Assembly: GCA_965243755.1 (NCBI GenBank)
Contig: CBDEVW010000006.1
Coordinates: 496,001-560,000 of the forward strand
DNA from: JANSWY01 sp965243755
GTDB lineage: Bacteria > Bacteroidota > Bacteroidia > Cytophagales > Cyclobacteriaceae
Length of the DNA: 64,000 nucleotides
Reading direction: 5' to 3'
The notes below the pieces were generated by a model. The model was not told the origin of the DNA, searched no databases, and was given only the letters and a program-made list of their open reading frames with translations. This document shows, in pieces, positions 24,314 through 32,987 of this stretch (positions are counted from its first letter, which is position 1; every line of letters starts with the position of its first letter). Made by a program: the position numbers and the translations under genes.

Positions 24314-25669
24314 CTACTCACCAGCAGCATTTATTCTCCTTTCAGAAGGCATTTTGGCACCCATCAATTGTCGCCACGATTGCAGGTATTTTAGCAGTTC
24401 ATCGGCTTTTTGAGGTCGTTTTCTTACCAGGTTCTCACTCTCCGTGGGATCCATTTCTATATCGTATAATTCTACATAATGGTTTGACAGCCCATATCGA
24501 CCTTCATACCATTCGATCAATTTATAGTTACTGCTTATGATAGCACCTGCCGGAGACATTCCAGCTTTTGTGTTGTAATGAGGGTAGTGCCAATACAACG
24601 TATTCCTTGAAACCCCTTTCCCTGAAAGCAGCATAGCAGATAAATCTATGCCATCTACATCCAATGCTTCGGTGGACTGGTCAGTCAAACCAAGTATAGT
24701 AGGCATTAGGTCAATCGCACTGATTTTTACATTATTGACTAAACCACTTCTTATTTTCCCGGGCCAGCTGATAATTAAAGGTACACGTAATCCACCCTCG
24801 AAGAAGGTCCCTTTTCCACCTTTTAGTCCCTTTTGAGGAATTGTCGTGTGATCAGCTCCGTTATCGGAAGTGAATATAATGATGGTGTTTTCAAGCATAG
24901 CTTCAGCTTCCAAAAACTGCAGTAATTTCCCAACCCCCATATCCAGTCGCTCAATCATTGCTCCCAGAATAGGATGATTTTCGTCCTGTTGAGATAGCGG
25001 ATCCTCATGGTAATTGGCAATCAGAGATTCTTCCTCGGTGAGTGTTTCCGATAAAGTGTGATGAGATATGAACAATAAAAAAGGATCGTCTTTATTGTTT
25101 TTGATGAATTTGATTGATTTCTCTGTTAGGGATTGAACAAAATGAGGGTCACTTGGTGGAGCGCTGATGCCCTTTGGGGTGACATTAGATTCTGTAAACC
25201 CCAGGTTTAAGATGTCAGTCGATATACCATCAGTACTGCCTTCAAATTTCCATTGTCCTACAAATGAAACCTTATATCCTTCCTGACTTAAGCTTTTAGC
25301 AAAAGTTAATTCTGCAGAGTCAAGCCAATTTCCGGACCTTGGTTCTAATAATTTTCTGTTGTCTGGCTTGTTGATGTCTATATCATTAGTAATGCCCATT
25401 CTTGCGGGGTATTTACCAGTGAGAATCGATGCGGTATTAGGTGTGCCTAGTGGTGCGGCAGCATAGGCTTTGTTAAACCTCATGCCGTTTTTAGCTAGCT
25501 TATCAATATTTGGTGTGTTGTAGAAAGTGCTGCCGTATGTCCCTAATTGAGTTGGGCCCAGGTCATCCACCATTATGATGATCACATTGGGTTGCTTGCT
25601 TGGGACCTTGATCTGACAAGCTCCAAGGGTAATAACAGATAGTAGAAAAATAATAAATGAGTACTTCAC
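24314..25669 (-). CDS. Sulfatase-family lipoprotein lacking the formylglycine residue
   Basis: A 451-residue arylsulfatase-family protein with a lipobox signal (MKYSFIIFLLSVITLGAC), so tethered in the periplasm or outer membrane. Metal-site motifs are there: IIIMVDDLG near residue 35 and FTSDNGADHTT. The sulfatase signature C/S-x-P-x-R that supplies the catalytic formylglycine is altered: AAPLGTPNTASILTGKYPAR has Gly75 where Cys or Ser is required and Thr79 in place of Arg. Codon 75 is GGC, one base away from the cysteine codon TGC. It should not be an active sulfatase of the known mechanism. It is divergent from the ROK kinase; the shared region has a palindromic operator-like site. Confidence 0.87.
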   Translation of the reverse strand: MKYSFIIFLLSVITLGACQIKVPSKQPNVIIIMVDDLGPTQLGTYGSTFYNTPNIDKLAKNGMRFNKAYAAAPLGTPNTASILTGKYPARMGITNDIDINKPDNRKLLEPRSGNWLDSAELTFAKSLSQEGYKVSFVGQWKFEGSTDGISTDILNLGFTESNVTPKGISAPPSDPHFVQSLTEKSIKFIKNNKDDPFLLFISHHTLSETLTEEESLIANYHEDPLSQQDENHPILGAMIERLDMGVGKLLQFLEAEAMLENTIIIFTSDNGADHTTIPQKGLKGGKGTFFEGGLRVPLIISWPGKIRSGLVNNVKISAIDLMPTILGLTDQSTEALDVDGIDLSAMLLSGKGVSRNTLYWHYPHYNTKAGMSPAGAIISSNYKLIEWYEGRYGLSNHYVELYDIEMDPTESENLVRKRPQKADELLKYLQSWRQLMGAKMPSERRINAAGE

Positions 25670-25806
25670 AGTTCAATAACGGTTCACAAATTATGAAAAT
25701 GAGCTGGTTAAAAGATAGATGCAAATTAATCAATTGATCAGTCAAAATGTTTGATTTTGCCAATTGATATTGCATCAATATTTAAATTTTTATGAGCAAA
25801 ATGAAA

Positions 25807-25823
25807 ATGCAATCGATTGCTCA
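25807..25823. promoter_or_regulatory. LacI/GalR-type operator candidate
   Basis: GCAATCGATTGC (25809-25820) is a perfect 12-bp palindrome with the central CG typical of LacI-family operators. It lies in the divergent region between the sulfatase homologue and the ROK kinase. A larger pair TGAGCAA/TTGCTCA (25793-25799, 25817-25823) overlaps it. No LacI-type regulator gene is in the window. Confidence 0.4.
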
Positions 25824-25934
25824 AAATAATGTTCGTGAGATTGCGGTTATTAATAGGTTTTATCCAATATATTTGTCTTTCCTGTAAAATAAAATGAAGC
25901 TTTTTGAAATAATTTTAAAAAAATAGACTGAATA

Positions 25935-26888
25935 ATGCGAGAATTAGTAGTCGGAGTTGATATAGGAGGAACGCTAACTAAGGTAGGAATAGTAGATCAG
26001 GAAGGAGAGGTCCTTTCTCATTGTGATTTTCCCACCAAAGACTACAGGGAGTTGGCGGCATATCAAAAAGCTTTAGTAGACCACATTCATCAACTGGAAA
26101 AGAAAATTGATGGGGATTACCAACTAATAGGCATTGGGATAGGTGCACCCAACGCCAATTATTACCGGGGTACCATCGAGCATGCGCCTAATTTGGATTG
26201 GAAAGGAATTGTGCCTTTTGTATCAGAACTGGGTAAAATAATTGACCTGCCCATCAAAATCACCAATGATGCCAATGCTGCAGCCATAGGAGAAAAAATC
26301 TACGGCAATGCACGGGATATGAATGATTTTATGGTCATTACGCTGGGAACCGGACTGGGAAGTGGGATAGTAAGTAATGGTAAATTGATATACGGTCATG
26401 ATGCCATGGCAGGAGAACTCGGTCATGTGGTGATTGAAGAAGGAGGAAGAATGACTGGAATGGGGCGTAGAGGTGGATTGGAGGCCTATGTATCCTCTAC
26501 CGGATTAAAGAGAACCATTTTTCACCTGCTGGCAGATTTACTGGATGAAAGCCCATTAAGAGATGTCTCTTTCAACGACCTGCATGGGGAATATATTACT
26601 GAGCTGGCGGAAAAAGGGGATCCAATTGCTCTGGAGGCTTACCAGATGACCGGCCGGATATTAGGAAAAGCATTGGCCAATTTTGTGACTTTTTCACACC
26701 CGGAGGCCATTTTCCTGCTGGGTGGATTGGCAAAGTCCGGAAAATGGATATTTGAACCTACACAAAAACAATTGGAGGAAAGTTTATTGCCTATTTACCA
26801 GGGAAAAGTGAAGTTGCTGCCCTCTGGTATGATGAATAAAAATGCTGCCATTTTGGGAGCTGCAGCACTTATTTTAGAAGGTGAATAA
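25935..26888 (+). CDS. ROK-family sugar kinase (glucokinase-like)
   Basis: A 317-residue ROK protein: N-terminal phosphate motif DIGGTLTKVGIVD (residues 9-21), sugar-binding region NDANAAAIGE near residue 113, LGTGLGSGIV near 137 and AGELGHVVIE near 157, whose histidine usually helps bind zinc. The canonical zinc-binding loop CxCGxxGCxE is missing its cysteines: here it is GRMTGMGRRGGLEAYVS. Such variants exist in the family, so activity is still likely. The role would be phosphorylation of glucose or an amino sugar in the cytosol. The upstream palindrome suggests sugar-responsive control. The nuclease gene downstream has its own promoter box. Confidence 0.85.
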   Translation: MRELVVGVDIGGTLTKVGIVDQEGEVLSHCDFPTKDYRELAAYQKALVDHIHQLEKKIDGDYQLIGIGIGAPNANYYRGTIEHAPNLDWKGIVPFVSELGKIIDLPIKITNDANAAAIGEKIYGNARDMNDFMVITLGTGLGSGIVSNGKLIYGHDAMAGELGHVVIEEGGRMTGMGRRGGLEAYVSSTGLKRTIFHLLADLLDESPLRDVSFNDLHGEYITELAEKGDPIALEAYQMTGRILGKALANFVTFSHPEAIFLLGGLAKSGKWIFEPTQKQLEESLLPIYQGKVKLLPSGMMNKNAAILGAAALILEGE

Positions 26889-26940
26889 GGTTAATCGAAT
26901 CATTATCCTCAATTGAAAGGGTTAATTGCTTGAAAGGATG

Positions 26941-26948
26941 TATTTTTG
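26941..26948 (+). promoter_or_regulatory. Bacteroidota -7 box for the EndA-type nuclease
   Basis: TATTTTTG matches TAnnTTTG and lies 26 bases before the chosen ATG, which supports the start at 26975 and a transcript separate from the ROK gene. Confidence 0.4.
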
Positions 26949-26974
26949 CGCCCGTAATTAACCCAATTGCATCC

Positions 26975-28939
26975 ATGTTAAAATCAATCAAACTAGGATT
27001 AATCCTCTCGCTTCTTATTTTTTGTAACCAGGCAAGATTAGAAGCACAAAGTACAAGCGAATATTACCAATCAGCAGAAGGATTAACTGGTGAGGAATTA
27101 AAGGCAGAACTTCACCGCATCATCAGAAATCATACAACTTTCACCTATTCCGAAGTGCGGGAAATTATCAGGGATATCGACGAGGACCCTAATAATCCGG
27201 ATAATATTATTTTATTCTACTCTAATAGGTCTATCGATAAGCAGTTGATAGGAAGTGGTGCTGATGATTGGAACAGGGAGCACGTCTGGGCTAAATCAAA
27301 AGGCTTCCCAAATGAATCAGATACTGCTTACAGGGATGTACATCACTTGAGACCAGCTGACGCCTCTGTAAATTCAGATAAAAGCAACAAAGATTTTGAC
27401 TATGTGGATCACATTGAAGCCAACGTACAGGGTGAAGCTCCAGATACCTACACCAATTCTGATGCATGGGAACCCAGGGATGAAGTAAAGGGCGATGTTG
27501 CCAGAATGATGTTCTATATGGATGTCAGGTACAATAGTTCGACATTTGATTTGGCTGTAGTGGATTATTACACTGAAAGTGGCAAACCAGAACATGGTAA
27601 GTTTTCAGCCCTGTTGGAATGGCATGTGCTTGATCCCGTGAGTCAGGAGGAAATAGACCGAAATGAAAGAATATTCGCAGATTATCAGGGCAATAGAAAC
27701 CCGTTTGTTGATCACCCTGAATGGGTTGGTGAGATATTTGGTGAAGTAAGTGCATTCATTTCAATTAGCACAGTTGGATTCGGGAGTGATTTTGGGAATG
27801 TTGCAGTTGGTGCAGAAAGCGGTACCTCAAGCTATGTTGTGTCAGGAACTTCATTGAGTACCGATATTTCAATAGTCGCCCCAGATGGATTTCAAATTTC
27901 CACTGACAATAGCACCTTTGTCTCTCAATTAACTTTAACACAATTGTCAGGAACCGTAGAAGACCAGACCATTTATGTGAGGTTTTCACCAACAGAGGAA
28001 AGAGAGTACAGCGGCGCTATTGCTCACACTAGCGATGGTGCATTGCTTAAGGAGGTAATGGTATCTGGTATTGGTGGAGAGGCTTCTATATCAACTATTG
28101 CTGAGGCAAAACAAATGAATGATGAAAATGTGACAGTTAAAGCTATTGTTACAACCCCGGATTACGGCTTTAGTAATGGGCAATACTTCATTCAGGACAA
28201 TACAGGTGGGATTAACATATTTCATGATGACAACTTTGGATTGGTAAGCCCTGGTGATAGTGTCTTAATAAGAGGTACAGTAGGCTCATTCGCTAGCCAA
28301 CAGCAAATAGCGGTCATTTCTGTTGAAGTAATCAATTCATCCAACCCTCTTCCTGATCCGGTTAGTATTTCAGTAAGTGATCTTAGTGTGACGAGTGATT
28401 TTCAGGGGTCCTATGTAGCATTGAACAACGTGGCTTTGCTGGACGCCAGTCAATGGCCCACGCTGGCAATAGATGACGGAAGTGGAGTGAATGTTGATGC
28501 ATCGTCAAATGGTACAGACTTTATCATCAGGATTGACAGAGGAGAATCTTTTTATGATGGAAGTACACCCCCGGATGGACTATTTACCATAAAGGGAACG
28601 CTGGCAAGATTCAATGATGATGTGCAAATATTCCCATGGTTTGAAGGAGATGTTAGTTTGCAGGACGATGGAGGCAATACGGTCACTTCTTCTGCGGATG
28701 CTATACAAAAGGACGCTTCCGTATATCCAAACCCCACTGGTGGTGGTATCACAATTGAATCATCGGGTGTAGTACATCAGGTGCGGGTTACCACGATGGA
28801 TGGTAAGTTGGTGAAATCATTTGAATACGAGGCAGACAACTACTATGACCTGGGAGATTTGATGGATGGTATTTATATTCTTTCTATTGATAAAGAAAAA
28901 AGTACTGTTAATCGAAAAGTCATCATAGATCATCAGTAG
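26975..28939 (+). CDS. Secreted endonuclease I (EndA/NucM family) with T9SS sorting domain
   Basis: A 654-residue exported nuclease. The ATG at 26975 gives the signal peptide MLKSIKLGLILSLLIFC; earlier in-frame starts would precede the promoter box. Residues 30-260 are an EndA/NucM domain with the His-Me motif DDWNREHVWAKSKGF and DVHHLRPADASVNSDKSN, so it should cut DNA and RNA non-specifically. A beta domain follows (about 265-380), then an OB-fold-like DUF5689-type region (about 385-575), then a type IX sorting domain from VYPNPTGGGITIE to the end. Likely outside the cell for DNA use as nutrient or biofilm breakdown. Catalytic residues look complete. Confidence 0.9.
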   Translation: MLKSIKLGLILSLLIFCNQARLEAQSTSEYYQSAEGLTGEELKAELHRIIRNHTTFTYSEVREIIRDIDEDPNNPDNIILFYSNRSIDKQLIGSGADDWNREHVWAKSKGFPNESDTAYRDVHHLRPADASVNSDKSNKDFDYVDHIEANVQGEAPDTYTNSDAWEPRDEVKGDVARMMFYMDVRYNSSTFDLAVVDYYTESGKPEHGKFSALLEWHVLDPVSQEEIDRNERIFADYQGNRNPFVDHPEWVGEIFGEVSAFISISTVGFGSDFGNVAVGAESGTSSYVVSGTSLSTDISIVAPDGFQISTDNSTFVSQLTLTQLSGTVEDQTIYVRFSPTEEREYSGAIAHTSDGALLKEVMVSGIGGEASISTIAEAKQMNDENVTVKAIVTTPDYGFSNGQYFIQDNTGGINIFHDDNFGLVSPGDSVLIRGTVGSFASQQQIAVISVEVINSSNPLPDPVSISVSDLSVTSDFQGSYVALNNVALLDASQWPTLAIDDGSGVNVDASSNGTDFIIRIDRGESFYDGSTPPDGLFTIKGTLARFNDDVQIFPWFEGDVSLQDDGGNTVTSSADAIQKDASVYPNPTGGGITIESSGVVHQVRVTTMDGKLVKSFEYEADNYYDLGDLMDGIYILSIDKEKSTVNRKVIIDHQ

Positions 28940-29002
28940 AACGTTGTGAAATGAACATTTTTTCAGCATAATTGGTTTTGACACAAATCAGAACTATTAG
29001 CG

Positions 29003-29572
29003 ATGCTGGAATTATTAAGGCAAACCTGGGAATGGTATGTGGCAGGGCCTCTACTGGCGCTTGTTATGATCCTCATGCTTCATTTTGGTAAGCGGTTTGG
29101 GATTTCTAAATCATTTGAACTGGCATGCTCATTGGGTGGTGCAGGTCAATGGATATCCTACTTCAAGTTTGACTGGAAAAAATATGATTGGCTGATAGTA
29201 TTTGTTGTTGGCGCTATTGGTGGTGGGTATGTTGCCAATCGGTTCCTTATGCCTGCAGATCACACTATTGCATTAAGCATCGAAACTGTTGATTCCCTAC
29301 ATAAATTTGGTATTACTGATCCAGGGAAGGCCTATATTCCGTTGGAAATCTTCAATTGGGGAAATATTCTCAGTATTCAGGGTTTCATCATGATGGTGAT
29401 TGGTGGTTTTTTGGTTGGCTTTGGTACGCGTTATGCAGGAGGGTGTACCTCAGGGCACAGTATAAGCGGAATAAGTGAATTACAGATTCCGTCGATGATA
29501 GCAACAGCCGGATTTTTTATTGGGGGTTTGATCTCCACCAACTTCCTGATTCCAATCCTTTTATCCATGTAG
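29003..29572 (+). CDS. YeeE/YedE-type sulfur transporter, N-terminal half protein
   Basis: A 189-residue membrane protein with about five helices from the YeeE/YedE (thiosulfate transport) superfamily. The key motif is GTRYAGGCTSGHSISGISEL (residues 141-160), with the conserved cysteine thought to relay the sulfur compound in the thiosulfate channel TsuA. It corresponds to one half of the full-length transporters; the other half is the gene 3 bp downstream. Together they probably form one import channel for thiosulfate or a related sulfur compound. Substrate is inferred from the family. Confidence 0.85.
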   Translation: MLELLRQTWEWYVAGPLLALVMILMLHFGKRFGISKSFELACSLGGAGQWISYFKFDWKKYDWLIVFVVGAIGGGYVANRFLMPADHTIALSIETVDSLHKFGITDPGKAYIPLEIFNWGNILSIQGFIMMVIGGFLVGFGTRYAGGCTSGHSISGISELQIPSMIATAGFFIGGLISTNFLIPILLSM

Positions 29573-29574
29573 CT

Positions 29575-29988
29575 ATGAAATATTTTAAGTTTTTATTGAT
29601 CGGGCTTGTTTTTGGGGTGATTTTAACGAAATCAGAGGTTATTTCATGGTACCGGATTTATGAGATGTTTCGATTTGAATCATTTCATATGTACGGAGTG
29701 ATAGGTTCTGCGCTGGTACTTGGAATCGTATTTCTTCAATTGTACAAATGGCTGGAGGTGAAACGTGGTGATGGCACACAGGTCAAAATTAAGAAATTCG
29801 AAATGTCTGTTCCCCGTTATCTGTTTGGTGGTGTAATATTTGGACTGGGTTGGGCACTCACTGGAGCTTGTCCCGGACCACTATATGTGTTGGTAGGCAA
29901 TGGGTTTGTGGTCTTTTTGGTGCCAATATTGAGTGCTTTGGCTGGTACTTTAGTTTACGGACTGGTCAGAAAGTATCTTCCTCACTGA
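29575..29988 (+). CDS. YeeE/YedE-type sulfur transporter, C-terminal half protein (DUF6691-like)
   Basis: A 137-residue membrane protein with four helices, encoded 3 bp after its partner. The motif GGVIFGLGWALTGACPGPLYVLVGNG near residues 87-112 (note ALTGACPGP) holds the conserved cysteine of the second half. It complements the preceding protein. The pair fits the sulfur-related content of the window (sulfurtransferase, NrfD complex), but those lie far away and are not one operon. Convergent with typA 20 bp downstream. Confidence 0.85.
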   Translation: MKYFKFLLIGLVFGVILTKSEVISWYRIYEMFRFESFHMYGVIGSALVLGIVFLQLYKWLEVKRGDGTQVKIKKFEMSVPRYLFGGVIFGLGWALTGACPGPLYVLVGNGFVVFLVPILSALAGTLVYGLVRKYLPH

Positions 29989-30008
29989 CCAGCCCGATAA
30001 CCAATTGA

Positions 30009-31817
30009 TTAACTCTCCACCTTGTTGGACATTCTTTTTCTTTCATTTTCATCCAGATAGATCTTTCTCATTCTGAATGTTTTAGGAGTGATTTCCAACA
30101 ATTCATCTTTTTGAATGTACTCCATGGCTTCTTCCAGTGAAAATTGTCTGGCGGGAGCGATCTTTGCGTTGTTATCAGCTCCGGAAGCTCTCATGTTGGT
30201 GAGCTTTTTGCCTTTTTGAATATTCACCACGATATCATTGGACCTGTTGTGCTCACCAATCACCTGACCGGTGTACACATCAACCCCTGGATCAACGAAG
30301 AAAATACCTCTGTCCTGTAGTTTATCTATGGAATATGCTGTTCCAGGTCCTGATTCCATGGAAATCAGCGATCCATTGATTCTTCCCTGAATTTCACCCT
30401 TATATGGTTCGTAGGATTTAAACCGGTGGTTCATCACAGCCTCACCTGCAGTTGCGGTAAGTATATTGTTTCGTAATCCAATCAGGCCTCTCGCTGGAAT
30501 GTCAAATTCAAGGTGCTGAACATCTCCTTTCGGTTCCATGATGGTTAGTTCACCTTTTCTTTGGGTTACCAGCTCAATAACTTTTCCAGAGAACTCCTCA
30601 GGAACATCAACCACCATATGCTCGATTGGCTCATGTTTTTGTCCATTGATCTCCTTGAAAATCACCTGAGGCTGACCTACCTGAAGTTCGTAACCCTCTC
30701 TTCTCATTGTTTCAATCAATACAGACAAGTGAAGAATTCCTCGTCCGTATACAATGAATTTATCTTCAGAGTCTGTGTCCTCAATTCTCAGTGCAAGGTT
30801 TTTCTCTGTTTCTTTATATAGTCTGTCTCTAAGATGTCTTGATGTAACGAATTTACCATCCTGCCCAAAGAATGGTGAATTGTTGATGGTAAACAACATA
30901 CTCATTGTAGGCTCATCGATGGCTATTCGGGGAAGGATATGTGGTTTTTCGAAATCAGTGATGGTGTCACCAATGTCAAAACCTTCAATTCCTGTTACTG
31001 CACAAATGTCTCCGGCTTTTACTTCAGTAACTTTTTTCTTGCCCAGGCCTTCAAAAACATGTAGCTCTTTGATTTTTACTTTTTGGAGGCTACCGTTTTT
31101 CTTGCTTAGGCCAAGTTGCGCGCCTTCTTTCAGCGTGCCCTGAACGACCCTGCCAATAGCGATTCTTCCAACAAAAGAAGAGAAGTCAAGTGAGGTAATT
31201 TGCATGGCTGGAACACCTTCCGGGCTTGGGGCAGGAGGAATTACATCGATTACTGCATCCAGTAGAGGTAGAATTGAATCAGTAGGTTTCTTCCAATCTG
31301 TTGACATCCAACCTTGTTTAGAAGAACCATATAAAGTAGTGAAGTCAAGCTGTTCCTCAGTAGCATCGAGATTAAACATCAGGTCAAATACCTGCTCATG
31401 CACCTCATCGGGACGACAGTTTTCTTTGTCCACTTTGTTGACCACCAATATAGGGGTAAGTCCTAATGATAATGCTTTGCCTAAAACAAACCTGGTTTGC
31501 GGCATAGGTCCTTCAAAGGCATCCACCAGAAGGATCACACCATCGGCCATTTTAAGGACACGTTCCACTTCACCACCGAAATCCGCGTGACCAGGGGTGT
31601 CGATGATATTAATTTTTACTCCCTTGTATTCTGCAGCTACGTTTTTTGATAAGATCGTAATGCCTCTTTCTCTCTCCAAATCGTTGTTGTCCAGAATTAA
31701 TTCGCCTTTCTCCTGGTTTTCTCTAAACTCCTGGGTGGCATAAATGATTTTATCAACCAAAGTAGTTTTACCATGGTCAACGTGTGCGATAATCGCGATA
31801 TTTCTAATACTGTTCAT
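30009..31817 (-). CDS. typA: Translational GTPase TypA/BipA
   Basis: A 602-residue EF-G-like GTPase acting on the ribosome, needed for 50S assembly and stress growth. Starts MNSIRNIAIIAHVDHGKTTL with the P-loop AHVDHGKT at residues 11-18, effector region RERGITI, DTPGHADF and NKVDK. EF-Tu-type domain II, EF-G-like domains III and V and the BipA-specific C-terminal domain follow (length is normal). An in-frame upstream start at 31841 is rejected because it lies inside the promoter box. Complete and ordinary. Confidence 0.95.
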   Translation of the reverse strand: MNSIRNIAIIAHVDHGKTTLVDKIIYATQEFRENQEKGELILDNNDLERERGITILSKNVAAEYKGVKINIIDTPGHADFGGEVERVLKMADGVILLVDAFEGPMPQTRFVLGKALSLGLTPILVVNKVDKENCRPDEVHEQVFDLMFNLDATEEQLDFTTLYGSSKQGWMSTDWKKPTDSILPLLDAVIDVIPPAPSPEGVPAMQITSLDFSSFVGRIAIGRVVQGTLKEGAQLGLSKKNGSLQKVKIKELHVFEGLGKKKVTEVKAGDICAVTGIEGFDIGDTITDFEKPHILPRIAIDEPTMSMLFTINNSPFFGQDGKFVTSRHLRDRLYKETEKNLALRIEDTDSEDKFIVYGRGILHLSVLIETMRREGYELQVGQPQVIFKEINGQKHEPIEHMVVDVPEEFSGKVIELVTQRKGELTIMEPKGDVQHLEFDIPARGLIGLRNNILTATAGEAVMNHRFKSYEPYKGEIQGRINGSLISMESGPGTAYSIDKLQDRGIFFVDPGVDVYTGQVIGEHNRSNDIVVNIQKGKKLTNMRASGADNNAKIAPARQFSLEEAMEYIQKDELLEITPKTFRMRKIYLDENERKRMSNKVES

Positions 31818-31838
31818 CCTAGTCCAAAATTCAAGCTG

Positions 31839-31846
31839 CAAAATTA
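31839..31846 (-). promoter_or_regulatory. Bacteroidota -7 box for typA
   Basis: On the minus strand TAATTTTG matches TAnnTTTG, 22 bases before the typA ATG. This fixes the start at 31817. Confidence 0.45.
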
Positions 31847-31909
31847 CTGTATTAATTACCAGGAATGAAGTATTGGGGAATAATTAGTTATTAAAGTATC
31901 CGTAACTGA

Positions 31910-32200
31910 TCAATTCTCACGCTGGTTTTTAACCGTGGAGTCTGATTTGTGAGCCATCAGCCTTTTGACCTCCTGATCCATATAGTTTATTTCCTCCTGA
32001 GTGAGCAGGCTATGGAGCTTGTTGTTTCGAATATCCCTTGTGATGACTATATATAAAATCAGGTAGGAGACAGCAGGGAGCAGGCAAGTGAAGAGAAACC
32101 ATTTCCAGAAGGAGTGACCATAGGCTTTAGCAGTGTAACCCGCCACTAACGGAATAGCCAGGTAGAAGGCCATCATTAAGATAAATAAGTCCAGGATCAT
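31910..32200 (-). CDS. Small membrane protein, hypothetical
   Basis: 96 residues with two hydrophobic helices (LFILMMAFYLAIPLVAGY and WKWFLFTCLLPAVSYLILYIVI) and a charged C-terminal tail of about 40 residues that could form a helix (TQEEINYMDQEVKRLMAHK). No family recognised. It lies upstream of typA in the same direction, but typA has its own promoter box, so they need not be co-transcribed. Confidence 0.55.
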   Translation of the reverse strand: MILDLFILMMAFYLAIPLVAGYTAKAYGHSFWKWFLFTCLLPAVSYLILYIVITRDIRNNKLHSLLTQEEINYMDQEVKRLMAHKSDSTVKNQREN

Positions 32201-32370
32201 ACCTTCAAAACGTTTACTCCTAATTTATTGTTCAATAGGGAATAATTCTAATTCCTGTATAACAAATTGATTGATGTATGGTTAGAGTATTATTGTATAA
32301 GTCCATGTCCATCGGTTTGGACGAACGGCAGCAGGTTTGGACTATCTTGCCCTTAAACTCAAAATAACTC

Positions 32371-32518
32371 ACATGAAATGTTCATAAAGGAAATGCTATA
32401 CCAACCAAGTATGAATATAAGAGGTGCAAATGACAATATTTGGTTCAAAACGTCCCAGAACATTCCATCGCGCCGGCGAACCGGTGACCGTTAAAATCAG
32501 AATTATATACACATGAAA
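32371..32518 (+). repeat. Dispersed repeat, copy 1 (148 bp)
   Basis: About 90 percent identical to 52006-52138 apart from a 15-base insertion around 32469-32483. It begins and ends with an ACATGAAA word. Its last bases supply the ATG of the DUF2141 gene. It contains a 28-codon frame (32430-32516, starting MTIFGSKRPRTFH) whose TGA overlaps that ATG; a similar frame exists in copy 2. May be a mobile or duplicated leader segment. Confidence 0.85.
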
Positions 32519-32932
32519 ATTTATGTACTAATGTTACTGTTGCTAGGCACAAATTCACTGTTGGCGCAGGACAATAAATTTGTTTTGTCTGTTGAAGTGA
32601 CTGATATTAAAGAATTGAAAGGGCTTATGGCAATCAGTGTTTACAACGAGACAGGGAAGTTTTTGTCCAATGAGGTGGTAGAAGCCATGAGGAAACCAGT
32701 AGGGAATACCGACCGCATGACATTCGAGTTTCTCGTGCCAGCGGGTAGGTATGCAGTAGCAGTTTACCATGACAAAAATGAAAACAAGGAGTTGGACACC
32801 AATTTTGTGGGTTTCCCTTCTGAACCATTTGGCTTTTCCAATAACCCGACCATCGTATTTGGTCCTCCTTCTTTTGAAAAAGCCAGTTTTATAGTTGGGG
32901 AAGGGGGCAAAAAGATTACGATTAACCTATAA
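32513..32932 (+). CDS. DUF2141 domain secreted protein
   Basis: 139 residues: signal peptide MKIYVLMLLLLGTNSLLAQ, then a DUF2141 beta domain with the typical stretches LKGLMAISVYNETGKFL, AGRYAVAVYHDKNENKELDTNFVGFPSEPFGFSNN. Family members are small periplasmic or secreted proteins of unknown function, often in Bacteroidota. The ATG is the end of the dispersed repeat and overlaps the stop of a 28-codon frame within it. A perfect hairpin follows the gene. Confidence 0.85.
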   Translation: MKIYVLMLLLLGTNSLLAQDNKFVLSVEVTDIKELKGLMAISVYNETGKFLSNEVVEAMRKPVGNTDRMTFEFLVPAGRYAVAVYHDKNENKELDTNFVGFPSEPFGFSNNPTIVFGPPSFEKASFIVGEGGKKITINL

Positions 32933-32938
32933 AGTTGG

Positions 32939-32964
32939 GAAGCGGATATCGACGTATCCGCTTC
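32939..32964. terminator. Hairpin between convergent genes (bidirectional terminator-like)
   Basis: GAAGCGGATA and TATCCGCTTC form a ten-base perfect stem with a six-base loop, between the stops of the DUF2141 and TraB-like genes. No long T run, but AT-rich flanks on both sides. Confidence 0.6.
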
Positions 32965-32987
32965 TTAAGTTTCTTAATTATTTCAGA

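Noticed and set aside
24314..25669. Serine-type sulfatase
   Set aside because: Neither Cys nor Ser occupies the formylglycine position; it is Gly, and the following Arg is also lost.
31818..31841. Longer start for TypA
   Set aside because: The extra codons overlap the promoter -7 box, and the family begins at MNSIRNIAIIAHVDHG.
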